A stretch of 64,000 nucleotides of DNA from Pseudomonadales bacterium. Its GTDB lineage: Bacteria > Pseudomonadota > Gammaproteobacteria > Pseudomonadales > Azotimanducaceae. Below the pieces are notes generated by a model. That model was not told the DNA's origin. It saw nothing but the letters and a program-made list of their open reading frames with translations, and did not search any database. A program made the position numbers and the translations under genes. This document shows, piece by piece, positions 1 through 8,124 of the stretch (positions are counted from its first letter, which is position 1; each line of letters opens with the position of its first letter). The stretch spans positions 4,526,001 to 4,590,000 of the forward strand of contig WLWP01000001.1 of the NCBI GenBank assembly GCA_012103505.1, given 5' to 3'.

Positions 1-1
1 G

Positions 2-130
2 GCCAGTATTGCGTTAACCGGGCAAGTTGCCGGACGCATTGATTCGGTACGCCCGGTTGCCGAGATTATCGGCGAGGTGAGAGAGCAGTTCTTCAAAGTC
101 GTGCAGGATCTAAACCGTACGTACAGTTGA
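2..130 (+). CDS. Nitronate monooxygenase, C-terminal fragment (5' end outside window)
   Basis: An open frame enters from the left edge and ends at TGA 128-130, giving 42 residues. The tail contains GQVAGRIDSVRPVAEII, which resembles the C-terminal helix region of FMN-dependent nitronate monooxygenases (2-nitropropane dioxygenase family), where GQ-AG-I followed by a PV-E-I helix is usual. The catalytic part lies outside the window, so the call rests on the tail only. It converges on the SIMPL gene with 15 nt between the stops. A second, complete member of the family is at 48641-49723 but has a different tail. Confidence 0.5.
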   Translation, partial: ASIALTGQVAGRIDSVRPVAEIIGEVREQFFKVVQDLNRTYS

Positions 131-145
131 TTTGCTGGCGAGCCG

Positions 146-853
146 CTACTCCAGTGCCCAGCTGACCTGTATTTGAACAGACATTTGTATCTGTCCGCCT
201 TGGACAGGTACGGTATCTGAAGCACCTCGTGCGAACGCCATTTCTCGGACTGGACCGGGACTGCGATCGTGACTATCGATCGTAAGAACGTCCCCGAGAG
301 TGGCACCTGCTAAGCGTGCGAGCTGACTAGCCTTAGCTTGAGCATTCTCCCATGCCGCATCCCTTGCGTTGCTAAGAACGTTGGTAGGGTCGGCGATTTC
401 AAAGCGAATGCCGTCGATCCGATTACCCCCAGAATCGACCGCCGCGTCGATCGCCTCGCCAACTTGTTCGAGATTAGGAATTCTGACTGTGACCAGATTG
501 GTGGCTTGATAGCCTCGCAAGCGGCGTGTGGCACTGTTACTGCCGGGTTTGCGTTCATGGTCGTACTGGGCGTGCAAAGAAATTGCCTGAGTCTGAATGT
601 GGCGTTCGGCGACGTTTAGAGATTTCAGAGCAGTCAGCAGACGACGTGTCCGGTCGCTATTCTGATCAAGCGCCTCTTCGGCGGTCTTTGCTTCCGTTTC
701 CACACCGAGGTTGATCACCGCAGTGTCTGGCGCCGCCGCTGCATGACCAACACCACTCACGGAAATTTTGCGTTCAACCCCAGCGTCTTCTGCACAAGCG
801 CTATTCGCGAAAGTTAAAGTCATGGCGGCAATAGTCAGAGCTTTGATATTCAT
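146..853 (-). CDS. SIMPL domain (DUF541) periplasmic protein
   Basis: 235 residues. Residues 1-21 form a Sec signal peptide with an AxA-type cleavage site (NSACA-ED). The rest is one SIMPL/DUF541 domain starting with KISVSGVGHAAAAPDTAVI and containing the family's alternating beta/alpha pattern and the late GATLGDV segment. Family members such as YggE and BP26 are periplasmic or outer-membrane associated and assemble into rings; their biochemical role is unsettled, with links to oxidative stress. The gene appears monocistronic. The upstream Shine-Dalgarno is weak, but the signal peptide fixes the start. Confidence 0.85.
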   Translation of the reverse strand: MNIKALTIAAMTLTFANSACAEDAGVERKISVSGVGHAAAAPDTAVINLGVETEAKTAEEALDQNSDRTRRLLTALKSLNVAERHIQTQAISLHAQYDHERKPGSNSATRRLRGYQATNLVTVRIPNLEQVGEAIDAAVDSGGNRIDGIRFEIADPTNVLSNARDAAWENAQAKASQLARLAGATLGDVLTIDSHDRSPGPVREMAFARGASDTVPVQGGQIQMSVQIQVSWALE

Positions 854-940
854 GAAGTGCCTGTCTACGAGTTAAGGTGTGTCTGCCGTATCGTCAGATC
901 GTCTTTGGTGCGCGAAGCCCGACTAAATATCTAGCGCGTC

Positions 941-1414
941 CTAGAGTCGAATTTTTACTTGGGCTTCGATTTCGACGGGTACGCCAAAGGGTAGTTCAGC
1001 CATCCCAACAGCAGACCGGGTATGGGCGCCAACATCTGGTCCGAAGACTTCCAGAATGAGGTCTGAGCAGCCATTGATCACAGGTGGAATGGCGTTGAAT
1101 CCAGGTGCGACGTTGACCATGCCAAAGACCTTTAACCAGGCTTGTACTCGGTCTAACGAACCGATGGCTTGATTGATGGAGGCGAAGAGTCCAAGTGCGA
1201 TCTTGCGTGCAGACTCATACGCCTCTTCTGGCGTGACTTCTGCGCCTACTTTGCCGAGCGGTTTGGCCATAGATCCGTCGAGCTCGGTTGGGACATGTCC
1301 GGACAAGTACAGGATTTGGCCGTCTATTCGCACCAGATCGAAAGGTAAGTTGGCAGTTTTCATGGGCTCAGGTAGAACTAAGCCTAAATCCTGAAATTTG
1401 TCGTCGATACTCAT
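941..1414 (-). CDS. RidA family (YjgF/YER057c/UK114) protein
   Basis: 157 residues, somewhat longer than the roughly 130 of canonical RidA; this fits the YjgF-like subgroup with an N-terminal extension. Family proteins deaminate reactive enamine/imine intermediates from PLP enzymes as trimers. The C-terminal part has HTRSAVGMAELPFGVPVEIE, matching the conserved R-S-x-V-x-x-x-x-L-P-x-x-x-x-V-E-I-E block that carries the substrate-binding arginine. A GAGAGG Shine-Dalgarno lies about 6 nt before the ATG. The substrate range in this subgroup is unknown. Confidence 0.88.
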   Translation of the reverse strand: MSIDDKFQDLGLVLPEPMKTANLPFDLVRIDGQILYLSGHVPTELDGSMAKPLGKVGAEVTPEEAYESARKIALGLFASINQAIGSLDRVQAWLKVFGMVNVAPGFNAIPPVINGCSDLILEVFGPDVGAHTRSAVGMAELPFGVPVEIEAQVKIRL

Positions 1415-1481
1415 GCCATTCCTCTCTTAATGTAGCTACCTGGTAAGGCCTCTAGCCTACGTGCTCAAATCGTGTGTGGCA

Positions 1482-1514
1482 AAAAAAGGTCAGAAAAAAG
1501 GTCAGAAGAAGGTC
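1482..1514. repeat. Short tandem repeat, 12-nt unit AAAAAAGGTCAG
   Basis: Two exact copies (1482-1493 and 1494-1505) are followed by a partial, diverged copy (1506-1514). The run lies upstream of the outer-membrane barrel gene. Slippage between copies could vary promoter or leader spacing. Confidence 0.7.
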
Positions 1515-1638
1515 GCACGAATACGTCAGAAATATGACAGAAACAGGGTTAAAAAAGGGCAAAGGAACAGCCCAAAAAAGGACCAAGCCGTGCGCTGATT
1601 CACAGCGAAAACTAGATACCCGTCTACACTCAAGGAAG

Positions 1639-1685
1639 CACTCGAGAAGTTTCGAGTGGGAGACTCGAGCAGGATAATCGAGTCT
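1639..1685 (+). promoter_or_regulatory. Tandem hairpins built on ACTCGA in the leader of the barrel gene
   Basis: CACTCGA (1639-1645) pairs perfectly with TCGAGTG (1652-1658) over a 6-nt loop. AGACTCGA (1661-1668) pairs perfectly with TCGAGTCT (1678-1685) over a 9-nt loop. Another ACTCGA occurs at 1704-1709, just before the Shine-Dalgarno, so arms could re-pair and mask the ribosome site. Neither stem is followed by a T run, so this is more likely a leader structure or protein site than a terminator. Confidence 0.45.
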
Positions 1686-1725
1686 AAGGGACAGGGAGGT
1701 CGTGACTCGAGAGGAAATACCGGTA

Positions 1726-2490
1726 ATGAAAGGTATGAAGAGATTCACTACTGCGCTTGTTGGCGGTTTGATCGTGGCTATCAGTTCACTGCCTGCTTCG
1801 GCAGACACATTGTTTGGTGTCTATGCAGGTGCCGGTTCTTGGCAACAGGAATACGGTGGCGACATTCGTTCGACGATCGCCTCAGTCGATGTTGAAGATG
1901 ATCTTGGCATAGACGACGAGAGTAACAACGTCCTCTACTTCGCCTTTGAACACGGGGTGCCCCTCCTACCAAATGTCCGCGCTCAATTCATGCGCATGGA
2001 TGTCGATGGACAAAACGTCCTTTCACGAAGCATCGATTTTAACGGCCAGACCTTTGCGTTATCCGACAACGTTGCAACGGCTGTGGAGTTGGATCAGACC
2101 GATGCGCTTTTCTACTACCAAGTTTTAGACAGTGCAGTTTCGCTGGATCTGGGTCTCTCAGTTTCGATGCTTGAAGGTCAAATTGATATTCAGAGTTCCA
2201 CAGAAGGTGCCAGTGCCGACTTCGACGAAGTAATCCCAATGCTTTACGCGGGTATGCGCGCAGACCTACCGTTGGCCGGGTTTTGGGTCAAAGCAGAAGC
2301 ACAAGGGGTGAGCTTCGAAGGCAACAGCTTGATGGAATATACGGCGTTGGTCGGTTACGAAAGCCCGATTGGCTTGGGTATCGAGGCAGGCTATCGTTCT
2401 GTACAGCTCGAACTTGAAGACTTCGAAGATGTGCAGAATGCACAGATCGATATCAACGGACCCTACGCGGCTTTAAACTTCCACTTCTAG
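1726..2490 (+). CDS. Outer-membrane beta-barrel protein, TIGR04219-like
   Basis: 254 residues from ATG 1726, chosen because GAGG at 1711-1714 is 11 nt upstream and a clean signal peptide follows (KRFTTALVGGLIVAISSLP, cleavage after ASA). ATG 1735 is also possible, and an upstream GTG (1702) would add a non-signal extension. The mature part has alternating amphipathic strands and ends in ALNFHF, with the terminal aromatic that marks BAM-assembled barrels. It resembles the TIGR04219 outer-membrane family of marine gammaproteobacteria, of unknown function. The structured leader suggests post-transcriptional control. Confidence 0.72.
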   Translation: MKGMKRFTTALVGGLIVAISSLPASADTLFGVYAGAGSWQQEYGGDIRSTIASVDVEDDLGIDDESNNVLYFAFEHGVPLLPNVRAQFMRMDVDGQNVLSRSIDFNGQTFALSDNVATAVELDQTDALFYYQVLDSAVSLDLGLSVSMLEGQIDIQSSTEGASADFDEVIPMLYAGMRADLPLAGFWVKAEAQGVSFEGNSLMEYTALVGYESPIGLGIEAGYRSVQLELEDFEDVQNAQIDINGPYAALNFHF

Positions 2491-2598
2491 ATCAACCAGT
2501 TCAAGCCTCGCTGTGCGACGTGCAGTGGGGCGGCCGCCCTCATCTTAAGTTGCTTGATAGATGGCCTCCCCCGAACGCGCTTGAGGCATAATGGGTGG

Positions 2599-4068
2599 AT
2601 GACAGATTGGTCCTTCAACAAGAACTTAGTACTCGAACTCCTGCGTGGTGTACTGCCGCCAGGTAACCTCATTACAGACCAGGCAGGTCTGAAACCTTAT
2701 GAATGTGATGGTTTAACGGCAATACGTGAACAGCCTTGGCTTGTAGCGTTGCCCGAGACTGAACAGCAAGTTGTAAGTATCGTTCGGATCTGTAACGAAC
2801 ATGGTGTACCGATCGTGCCACGCGGTGCGGGTACGGGCTTGTCAGGCGGTGCTCGGCCCCATGAAGTTGGTGTTGTTCTTGGCCTTTCTAAGATGAACCA
2901 TATCTTAGAAGTTGATCCCGAAAACTCTATCGCACGGCTTGAGCCTGGCGTTAGGAATCTAGCGATCTCTGAGGCTGCGGCAGAGTTTGGTCTTTACTAC
3001 GCACCGGACCCCTCATCTCAAATCGCATGCAGTATCGGTGGTAACGTCGCTGAAAACTCCGGCGGTGTGCACTGCCTGAAATATGGTCTTACTGTACACA
3101 ACGTTTTAGGTGTGCGTGTGGTGACTTGTGATGGCACTATCCTAGAGATTGGTGGTGCTTGGTATGACGCTCCTGGACTCGACCTTCTTGCGGTACTTTG
3201 TGGCTCCGAAGGCATGTTGGGCATCGTTACAGAAATCACAGTTGCGTTGTTGCCACGCCCAGATTCGATTTCAGTGATGTTGGCGGCGTTTCGGGACCTC
3301 AAGGATGCGGGTGGTGCGGTCGCTGAGGTGATAGGGCGCGGGATCATTCCAGCTGGGATGGAGATGATGGACCAGTTAGCGGTACAAGCTGCAGAACAAT
3401 TTGCCAAGGCAGGTTACCCAGAAGATGCTGCTGCCATCTTGCTGATTGAACTGGATGGCACTGAGGCAGAAGTTGCCGATCTAACTGCTCAGGTAGACCG
3501 GATCGTACGTAGCGCTGGTGCCTACCATGTCGATATCGCCGAAAGTGCTGAAGAACAGCTCAGACTGTGGAAGGGACGCAAGTCGGCTTTTCCGGCCGTT
3601 GGCCGGTTAGCACCGGATTACTACTGCATGGATGGCACGATTCCTCGCCGCGAGCTGGGCCGTGTACTGGCCGAAATTTCTACTTTGTCCGAGACATATG
3701 GGTTGCGCGTAGCGAATGTATTTCATGCAGGCGATGGCAACCTTCACCCTTTGATTTTGTTCGACGCTAACGAGCCCGGCGATCTTGAGGCTGCTGAAGA
3801 GATGGGAGGTAAGATCCTTGAACTCTGTGTTCGGGTCGGAGGTACGGTCACCGGTGAGCACGGCGTTGGGGTCGAGAAGCTCAATCAAATGTGTGTGCAG
3901 TTTAATGCGACAGAGCTAGAGCAGTTCTTTGCGCTCAAAACCGCTTGGGATCCCAACGGTATCCTTAACCCAGGAAAGGGGATACCGACCTTGACCCGCT
4001 GTGGAGAACTCGGTGGGATGCATGTTCGCCACGGCGAGCTACCGCTACCAGAGCTGGAAAGATTTTAG
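2599..4068 (+). CDS. glcD: Glycolate oxidase subunit GlcD (FAD-linked)
   Basis: About 489 residues from ATG 2599; a TTG at 2554 would add 15 residues with no family match. Oxidises glycolate (or D-lactate) to glyoxylate, using FAD and passing electrons to the membrane through GlcF. Motifs are the PCMH FAD-binding segment PRGAGTGLSGGARP (about residues 74-87), GGNVAENSGGVHCLKYG, and the C-terminal oxidase block with FHAGDGNLHP and GTVTGEHGVG. The length equals that of known GlcD. The stop overlaps the glcE GTG by 1 nt, showing an operon glcDEF. No GntR-type glcC regulator is adjacent. Confidence 0.93.
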   Translation: MTDWSFNKNLVLELLRGVLPPGNLITDQAGLKPYECDGLTAIREQPWLVALPETEQQVVSIVRICNEHGVPIVPRGAGTGLSGGARPHEVGVVLGLSKMNHILEVDPENSIARLEPGVRNLAISEAAAEFGLYYAPDPSSQIACSIGGNVAENSGGVHCLKYGLTVHNVLGVRVVTCDGTILEIGGAWYDAPGLDLLAVLCGSEGMLGIVTEITVALLPRPDSISVMLAAFRDLKDAGGAVAEVIGRGIIPAGMEMMDQLAVQAAEQFAKAGYPEDAAAILLIELDGTEAEVADLTAQVDRIVRSAGAYHVDIAESAEEQLRLWKGRKSAFPAVGRLAPDYYCMDGTIPRRELGRVLAEISTLSETYGLRVANVFHAGDGNLHPLILFDANEPGDLEAAEEMGGKILELCVRVGGTVTGEHGVGVEKLNQMCVQFNATELEQFFALKTAWDPNGILNPGKGIPTLTRCGELGGMHVRHGELPLPELERF

Positions 4069-5111
4069 TGGATCAAACGGAATTGCTCAGAGAAGTCGTA
4101 GCGACGGCAGTGCACGATAAACGCCAGTTGAAGATCTGTGGTCAAGGTAGCAAGACACACTGCTTACCCGAAATCTCTGGCGAGATGGTCAGTACCGTCG
4201 AACATACTGGGATCGTCGCACTCGAGCCTGAAGAGCTAGTTGTTACGGTTCGTTCGGGAACGCCGCTTAAGGAGCTTAGGCAAGAGCTTGCGCGAGGACG
4301 ACAGATGTTGGGTGCTGAGCCACCCGAGTTTTCTGGTCTTGGTACAGTGGGTGGCGCGTTGGCTGCAGGATTTTCAGGTCCAGGGCGTCCATGGCGAGGC
4401 TCTCTGAGAGACTCCATGCTCGGTGTAGAACTTGTGAATGGTAAGGGTGAACTGCTGAAATTCGGCGGTCAGGTCATGAAGAATGTCGCTGGCTATGATG
4501 TGTCGCGTCTCAATGCTGGTGCGTTCGCAAACCTTGGTCTCGTTCTGCAAATTTCACTCCGGCTAGTCCCACTGACAGACCACACCCGCACGCTATGTTA
4601 TGAACTCGATGGCGCTGCGGCGCTAGCATTTTGTCGACAACTCGCTCGCAAGCCTTACCCGGTGACGGCAACCTTTTGGCATGAAGGCAACTTGGCGCTT
4701 AGGTTTGATGGCTCGGAAAGTGCGCTCGATACGGCTGAAGAGCACCTCGGTGGAGACCGCGATGCTACGAACGGTTTCTGGTCGAATGTTCGCGATCATC
4801 GTCATGAAGCGTTTTCATCCCTGCCTCACGGCGGAGCCATCAGAGTAATTTGTCCACCGAATGCACCGGCGCCGGAGAATTTCAGTTGGTCATTTGAGTG
4901 GAATGGTGGTCTTAGGTGGATTTGGGCGGACTCCATATCTGCGGATATCGCTGACTATGTAGACAGCATCAAAGGGTGGGCGTGGCAGTTGGGCCAAGAG
5001 ATACCGATCGAGTCGGGCCAGAGACAGATAATGCGGCGGATCAAGCTAGCTTTTGATCCCGACGCCGTCTTTCGATCCCCGTTGAATCTCCTGTCGAATT
5101 CGGACAACTGA
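4068..5111 (+). CDS. glcE: Glycolate oxidase subunit GlcE (FAD-binding)
   Basis: 347 residues, GTG start overlapping the glcD stop (TAGTG). It is a shorter paralogue of GlcD with one FAD_binding_4 domain: EPEELVVTVRSGTPLKEL, then FSGLGTVGGALAAGFSGPG and QVMKNVAGYDVSRLNAGAFA, all diagnostic of GlcE. It forms the membrane-associated GlcDEF complex of glycolate oxidation. The stop TGA overlaps the glcF ATG by 1 nt, so the three subunits are translationally coupled. Confidence 0.92.
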   Translation: MDQTELLREVVATAVHDKRQLKICGQGSKTHCLPEISGEMVSTVEHTGIVALEPEELVVTVRSGTPLKELRQELARGRQMLGAEPPEFSGLGTVGGALAAGFSGPGRPWRGSLRDSMLGVELVNGKGELLKFGGQVMKNVAGYDVSRLNAGAFANLGLVLQISLRLVPLTDHTRTLCYELDGAAALAFCRQLARKPYPVTATFWHEGNLALRFDGSESALDTAEEHLGGDRDATNGFWSNVRDHRHEAFSSLPHGGAIRVICPPNAPAPENFSWSFEWNGGLRWIWADSISADIADYVDSIKGWAWQLGQEIPIESGQRQIMRRIKLAFDPDAVFRSPLNLLSNSDN

Positions 5112-6304
5112 TGCAGACTAACTTTACAGCGGAGCTCTTAGCGACGGATCGAGGCCAGCGTGCAAACGAGATTCTGCGTAGTTGTGTGCACTGTGGATTC
5201 TGCAATGCGACATGTCCGACCTATCAACTTACCGGTGATGAACTCGATGGTCCTAGAGGGCGTATCTACCTCATAAGAGATTTGTTAGAAGGAGTTGATG
5301 ATTCAACCCGTAGTCAAATGCATCTTGATCGTTGTCTTACTTGTCGAGCGTGTGAGACAACGTGTCCTTCAGGAGTTGCGTACGGAGAGCTTGCCGAAAT
5401 TGCGCGCAACGAACTTGGTCCGAGCCGACGTGGGATTAAAGGTTGGATGCGCTTATTCATCCGCTGGCTTGTACCTGATGCATCGCGGCTACGCCGGATG
5501 GCCCGCCTAGGTAAGATCACTCGACCATTTATACCCGCCCGGCTGAAACAACATATCCCCCAACGGATCGGAAAAAGGGTGGAAGCTAACGCGCAGCATA
5601 CGCGTAAGGTTCTGTTGCTTAATGGTTGTGCTCAACAAGTCGCGACTGAGAACACCAACAAACATTTACGTGATTTGCTCGATCAGCAAGGCATTGGTGT
5701 GGAAGTTGCGTCGGATGAGGGTTGTTGCGGTGCGCTTGATCTGCACCTTGGCGATGAATCGAAAGCGTTAGACCGAGTACGCCGCAATGTAGATGCCCTA
5801 AGCGCTCACCTCGATTCCTGTGAGGCCATCATCTCAACCGCAAGTGGCTGTGGTGTCACACTCAAGGACTATGGCAGGTTGTTAGCGGCCGACTCTGAAT
5901 ATGCTGAAGCCGCTGCGTTGGTTTCCGCTGCAACACTGGACGTAGTGGAGTTTGTGGAACGTGCTGCACTCGATTTGCGCAAACGCGATGATATTGATCG
6001 AGTTGCTTGGCATGCGCCATGTAGTTTGCAACATGGAATGCAAATTACGGGATCCGTTGAACGCTGTCTCGAGAGCGCGGGATATGAGCTGGTTCCGATT
6101 AAGGATCCACACCTTTGCTGTGGTTCAGCCGGGAGCTACTCGATGCTTGAGCCGGAGATGTCTGATGAGTTGGGGCGTCGTAAAGTAGAAGCTCTACTTC
6201 AAAACGATCCAGAGATCATTGCGACGGCGAATGTCGGCTGCCAAAGTCACCTCGGTCACCGGACGGGCGTACCGGTTGTGCATTGGCTGGAGCTATTGGT
6301 TTAA
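5111..6304 (+). CDS. glcF: Glycolate oxidase iron-sulfur subunit GlcF
   Basis: 397 residues. The N-terminal ferredoxin-like part has two 4Fe-4S motifs, CVHCGFCNATCP (around residues 26-37) and CLTCRACETTCP (around 77-88). Two CCG (cysteine-rich) domains follow, with EGCCGAL and, near the C-terminus, HLCCGSAGSYSM. This subunit carries electrons from the flavoprotein subunits to the quinone pool. Last gene of glcDEF; it converges on the TM2-domain gene with only 1 nt between the stops and no obvious terminator. Confidence 0.93.
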   Translation: MQTNFTAELLATDRGQRANEILRSCVHCGFCNATCPTYQLTGDELDGPRGRIYLIRDLLEGVDDSTRSQMHLDRCLTCRACETTCPSGVAYGELAEIARNELGPSRRGIKGWMRLFIRWLVPDASRLRRMARLGKITRPFIPARLKQHIPQRIGKRVEANAQHTRKVLLLNGCAQQVATENTNKHLRDLLDQQGIGVEVASDEGCCGALDLHLGDESKALDRVRRNVDALSAHLDSCEAIISTASGCGVTLKDYGRLLAADSEYAEAAALVSAATLDVVEFVERAALDLRKRDDIDRVAWHAPCSLQHGMQITGSVERCLESAGYELVPIKDPHLCCGSAGSYSMLEPEMSDELGRRKVEALLQNDPEIIATANVGCQSHLGHRTGVPVVHWLELLV

Positions 6305-6305
6305 C

Positions 6306-6707
6306 TTAATTTTCGGCTTCGATCTCATCTAGGATCGCTTCAGACAGCAGGTTGTTGTGATTGGCAACGACGGTTTGTGATCGAAAAAGTGCCATCAGCT
6401 CTACGACCAAAAGCCCTGCAATCATTGCAATTCCAAGAGCGGCGAGTGCACCAAAGAGTAAGGCAATGCCGACGATAAGGATGCCGAGATTGATCGCTCC
6501 GCGCAGCCAGTCGCCCAGGTACATGTGGTGTAGGCCCGCGGCGAAAAACCAATTCAAAACGGCATAAGTGTCAGGATCTTTCATCTCTGATTTGAATCGC
6601 TTGAAATAGTAGAGGCGATCCTCATCTGCTAACGCACGAGCTCTCAAACGCAACTCCTCCTCGTGGTCTGAGACATCTTCGCTATTTAGCTTTAGTGCTT
6701 CCAACAT
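6306..6707 (-). CDS. TM2 domain membrane protein
   Basis: 133 residues from ATG 6707 (MLEALKLN); a longer frame upstream only shadows yidD. A charged cytoplasmic N-terminus (about 45 residues) precedes a TM2-type pair of membrane helices: the GLHHMYLGDWLRGAINLG turn matches the family's G-x-H-x-x-Y-x-G pattern, followed by hydrophobic stretches to about residue 115. The start lies 26 nt inside the 3' end of yidD, implying co-translation with it. TM2 proteins are of unknown function in bacteria; pairing with yidD suggests a membrane-protein or envelope role. Confidence 0.75.
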   Translation of the reverse strand: MLEALKLNSEDVSDHEEELRLRARALADEDRLYYFKRFKSEMKDPDTYAVLNWFFAAGLHHMYLGDWLRGAINLGILIVGIALLFGALAALGIAMIAGLLVVELMALFRSQTVVANHNNLLSEAILDEIEAEN

Positions 6708-6963
6708 GTTCGTATCCCCGGTAAGGGTCGTTAAGTTTGCCGACTTGGTCCGGATTTGTGCAGCGTCGAATACGCTGCCAACCAGCGTAACTGCCGCGCC
6801 ACAAGCCATCTTGTTCTATAGCTGTCTTTGTATAGTCGGAGCAAGTTGGTGAAAAGTTGCACTCAATGCCAAAGAAATGTTTGCCACCGCCTCGTCTTTG
6901 GTAGACCTCGATCAAGCGAACAACTGGCTTTGCGGCTAGATGTCTAAGTGCAAGGCTTGGCAC
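6682..6963 (-). CDS. yidD: Membrane protein insertion efficiency factor YidD
   Basis: 93 residues from a GTG start, slightly longer than usual. The core CNFSPTCSDYTKTAIEQDG, then W-R-G-S-x-x-x-W-x-R-I-R-R-C and the ending DPYRG, follow the YidD (DUF37) consensus CRFxPTCSxY...AIxxxGxxxG...RxxRC...DP. YidD assists YidC-dependent insertion at the inner membrane. It is normally found in rpmH-rnpA-yidD-yidC; none of those genes is here, so this is a displaced or second copy. It sits in a four-gene minus-strand operon after the TPR lipoprotein and DUF4177 genes. Confidence 0.85.
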   Translation of the reverse strand: MPSLALRHLAAKPVVRLIEVYQRRGGGKHFFGIECNFSPTCSDYTKTAIEQDGLWRGSYAGWQRIRRCTNPDQVGKLNDPYRGYEHVGSTKAK

Positions 6964-6974
6964 GAGAAAGAGTC

Positions 6975-7187
6975 TTATCGTCCCAGTGTGACGATGACAG
7001 CTTCACGGTTCCAAAAGAGCATGTAACGCTTGTTCTCCAGAGTCTGAAAAACTAGTTGCCAGCCGTCGGCTGCGTGTTCGTTGAGTTCAGCTTCCAGCTG
7101 TTTCAACGGGACACCTGATGCGCCAAGAAATATGGTGCCGCAACCGCCCTCAGCAATGTGTAAGACTTTATATTCTGAATATGCCAA
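6975..7187 (-). CDS. DUF4177 domain small protein
   Basis: 70 residues from TTG 7187. I chose this start because AAGGAG lies 6 nt upstream and overlaps the stop codon (TAA, 7198-7200) of the TPR lipoprotein gene; a longer frame to 7271 would run deep into that gene. The protein begins YSEYKVLHI and continues LEAELNEHAADGWQLV, the typical DUF4177 pattern (EYKV...LN..G..GWELV). These are small soluble proteins of unknown role. Tight spacing on both sides marks it as part of the lipoprotein-yidD-TM2 operon. Confidence 0.75.
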   Translation of the reverse strand: MAYSEYKVLHIAEGGCGTIFLGASGVPLKQLEAELNEHAADGWQLVFQTLENKRYMLFWNREAVIVTLGR

Positions 7188-7197
7188 CTCGCTCTCC

Positions 7198-7716
7198 TTA
7201 TCCTCGAAATCTACCAAATCTTCGTCTAATACTCTTGGCCTCGGCAGTGTTGCCCTGTGCATCGCGAACATCGGCGAACGTGAGCCAAGCCTGATGTTCT
7301 AGTACTTCATCCGCGGCGCTGAGGGCGATTGCTTTGCGAGCATGCTGCTCGGCCACGCCCAAATTTCCGTCTTTTAGATGTACATGCGCCAGTTGGATCC
7401 ACAGCTCAGGGTCACGCGGGGCGATACGGATTGCGCGTTCTAAATAAGTTATCGCTGATGCTTGATCGTCAGCCTGTAGGGAGTCGTTTGCTTGGGCGAG
7501 CAGCTGAGCCGTCGCGGCAGAGGTGTTTGCTTGGGCCGGTGTCTGCTCGCCGGGAGATGTTCGTTCGATTGGGGCGCGGTCATTAGCGTCCGTGATTGGC
7601 GGTGGGATTGGATTGCTGGAGCAGGCACCCAAGACCAAAGATATGCAAAACAAAAAGCTAGACGTTAGATGGAAACGGCTTGTTTGTTTAGTGTGAGGTC
7701 GCATAATCCGAGTCAT
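7198..7716 (-). CDS. TPR lipoprotein, LpoP-like candidate activator of PBP1B
   Basis: 172 residues (168 if started at the internal ATG 7704). The signal sequence ends in a lipobox LGAC (residues 29-32), then comes a Pro/Thr/Gln-rich linker (to about 70) and TPR-like helices (about 70-165, e.g. LERAIRIAPRDPELWIQLA and ARKAIAL). In Pseudomonas aeruginosa the PBP1B activator LpoP is a small TPR lipoprotein encoded with ponB. Here mrcB is 0.4 kb away on the same strand, separated by one opposite-strand lipoprotein gene. The role is inferred from architecture and context. Confidence 0.72.
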   Translation of the reverse strand: MTRIMRPHTKQTSRFHLTSSFLFCISLVLGACSSNPIPPPITDANDRAPIERTSPGEQTPAQANTSAATAQLLAQANDSLQADDQASAITYLERAIRIAPRDPELWIQLAHVHLKDGNLGVAEQHARKAIALSAADEVLEHQAWLTFADVRDAQGNTAEAKSIRRRFGRFRG

Positions 7717-7760
7717 CGTACAGAAAGAAACGAACTAGCAACAGACAGGGAAGAGTCAAG

Positions 7761-8102
7761 ATGATCAAGTTGAGTTTGGTGTTCGCGATAGTGGCGTGTC
7801 TTCTGGGTTGTACTACGCCTCTGGGCTCTGCAGTGAAAGTGCCAACCAACAAAGATGCAGAAGTCATGAGCATAGACGACGAAAAACGAGTCGTAAGAAT
7901 GGGCGCTCCCTATCTGTACTTAGAGGAGCCTACAGTTGATTGGTCAGGGGCACGGACCGAAGCGGCGAAAGTCTGTCAAAAACGCTGGGGTACTGACCTG
8001 GTGGAACCGGTTGGGCGAACACGTCGAGAATGTTTGTCTGAACTGGGTAGCAACTGTACGCGCTGGGCAATGATCGGTGACTACAAGTGCCTGGAGAAGT
8101 AA
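7761..8102 (+). CDS. YecR-like small lipoprotein
   Basis: 113 residues. The signal peptide ends in lipobox LLGC (residues 14-17). The C-terminal half has a cysteine pattern, A-x-x-V-C-x-x-R-W-G, then G-R-T-R-R-E-C and NCTRWAMIGDYKC, resembling the YecR-like lipoprotein family (PF13992), where these cysteines probably form disulfides. YecR is a flagellar-regulon lipoprotein of unknown function in E. coli. It is transcribed between, and opposite to, mrcB and the TPR lipoprotein, so it interrupts what would otherwise be an mrcB-lpoP operon. Confidence 0.65.
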   Translation: MIKLSLVFAIVACLLGCTTPLGSAVKVPTNKDAEVMSIDDEKRVVRMGAPYLYLEEPTVDWSGARTEAAKVCQKRWGTDLVEPVGRTRRECLSELGSNCTRWAMIGDYKCLEK

Positions 8103-8124
8103 GGATGACTGACATGGGCACTCC

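Larger units (their letters stand above)
1415..1725. other. 311-nt divergent intergenic region between ridA-like gene and barrel gene
   Basis: There is no credible gene here. It holds an A-rich 12-nt tandem repeat near 1482-1514 and two consecutive perfect hairpins at 1639-1685, and ends in a GAGG Shine-Dalgarno at 1711-1714 for the barrel gene. Promoters for both flanking genes must lie inside it. I cannot place convincing -35/-10 pairs by eye. Confidence 0.6.

Noticed and set aside
1452..1808. 118-residue minus-strand frame over the leader of the barrel gene
   Set aside because: It covers A-rich repeats and hairpins, has no ribosome site and overlaps the barrel gene start.
2554..2598. Upstream TTG start for glcD
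   Set aside because: The extra 15 residues do not match GlcD; ATG 2599 with GAGG 12 nt upstream gives the usual length.
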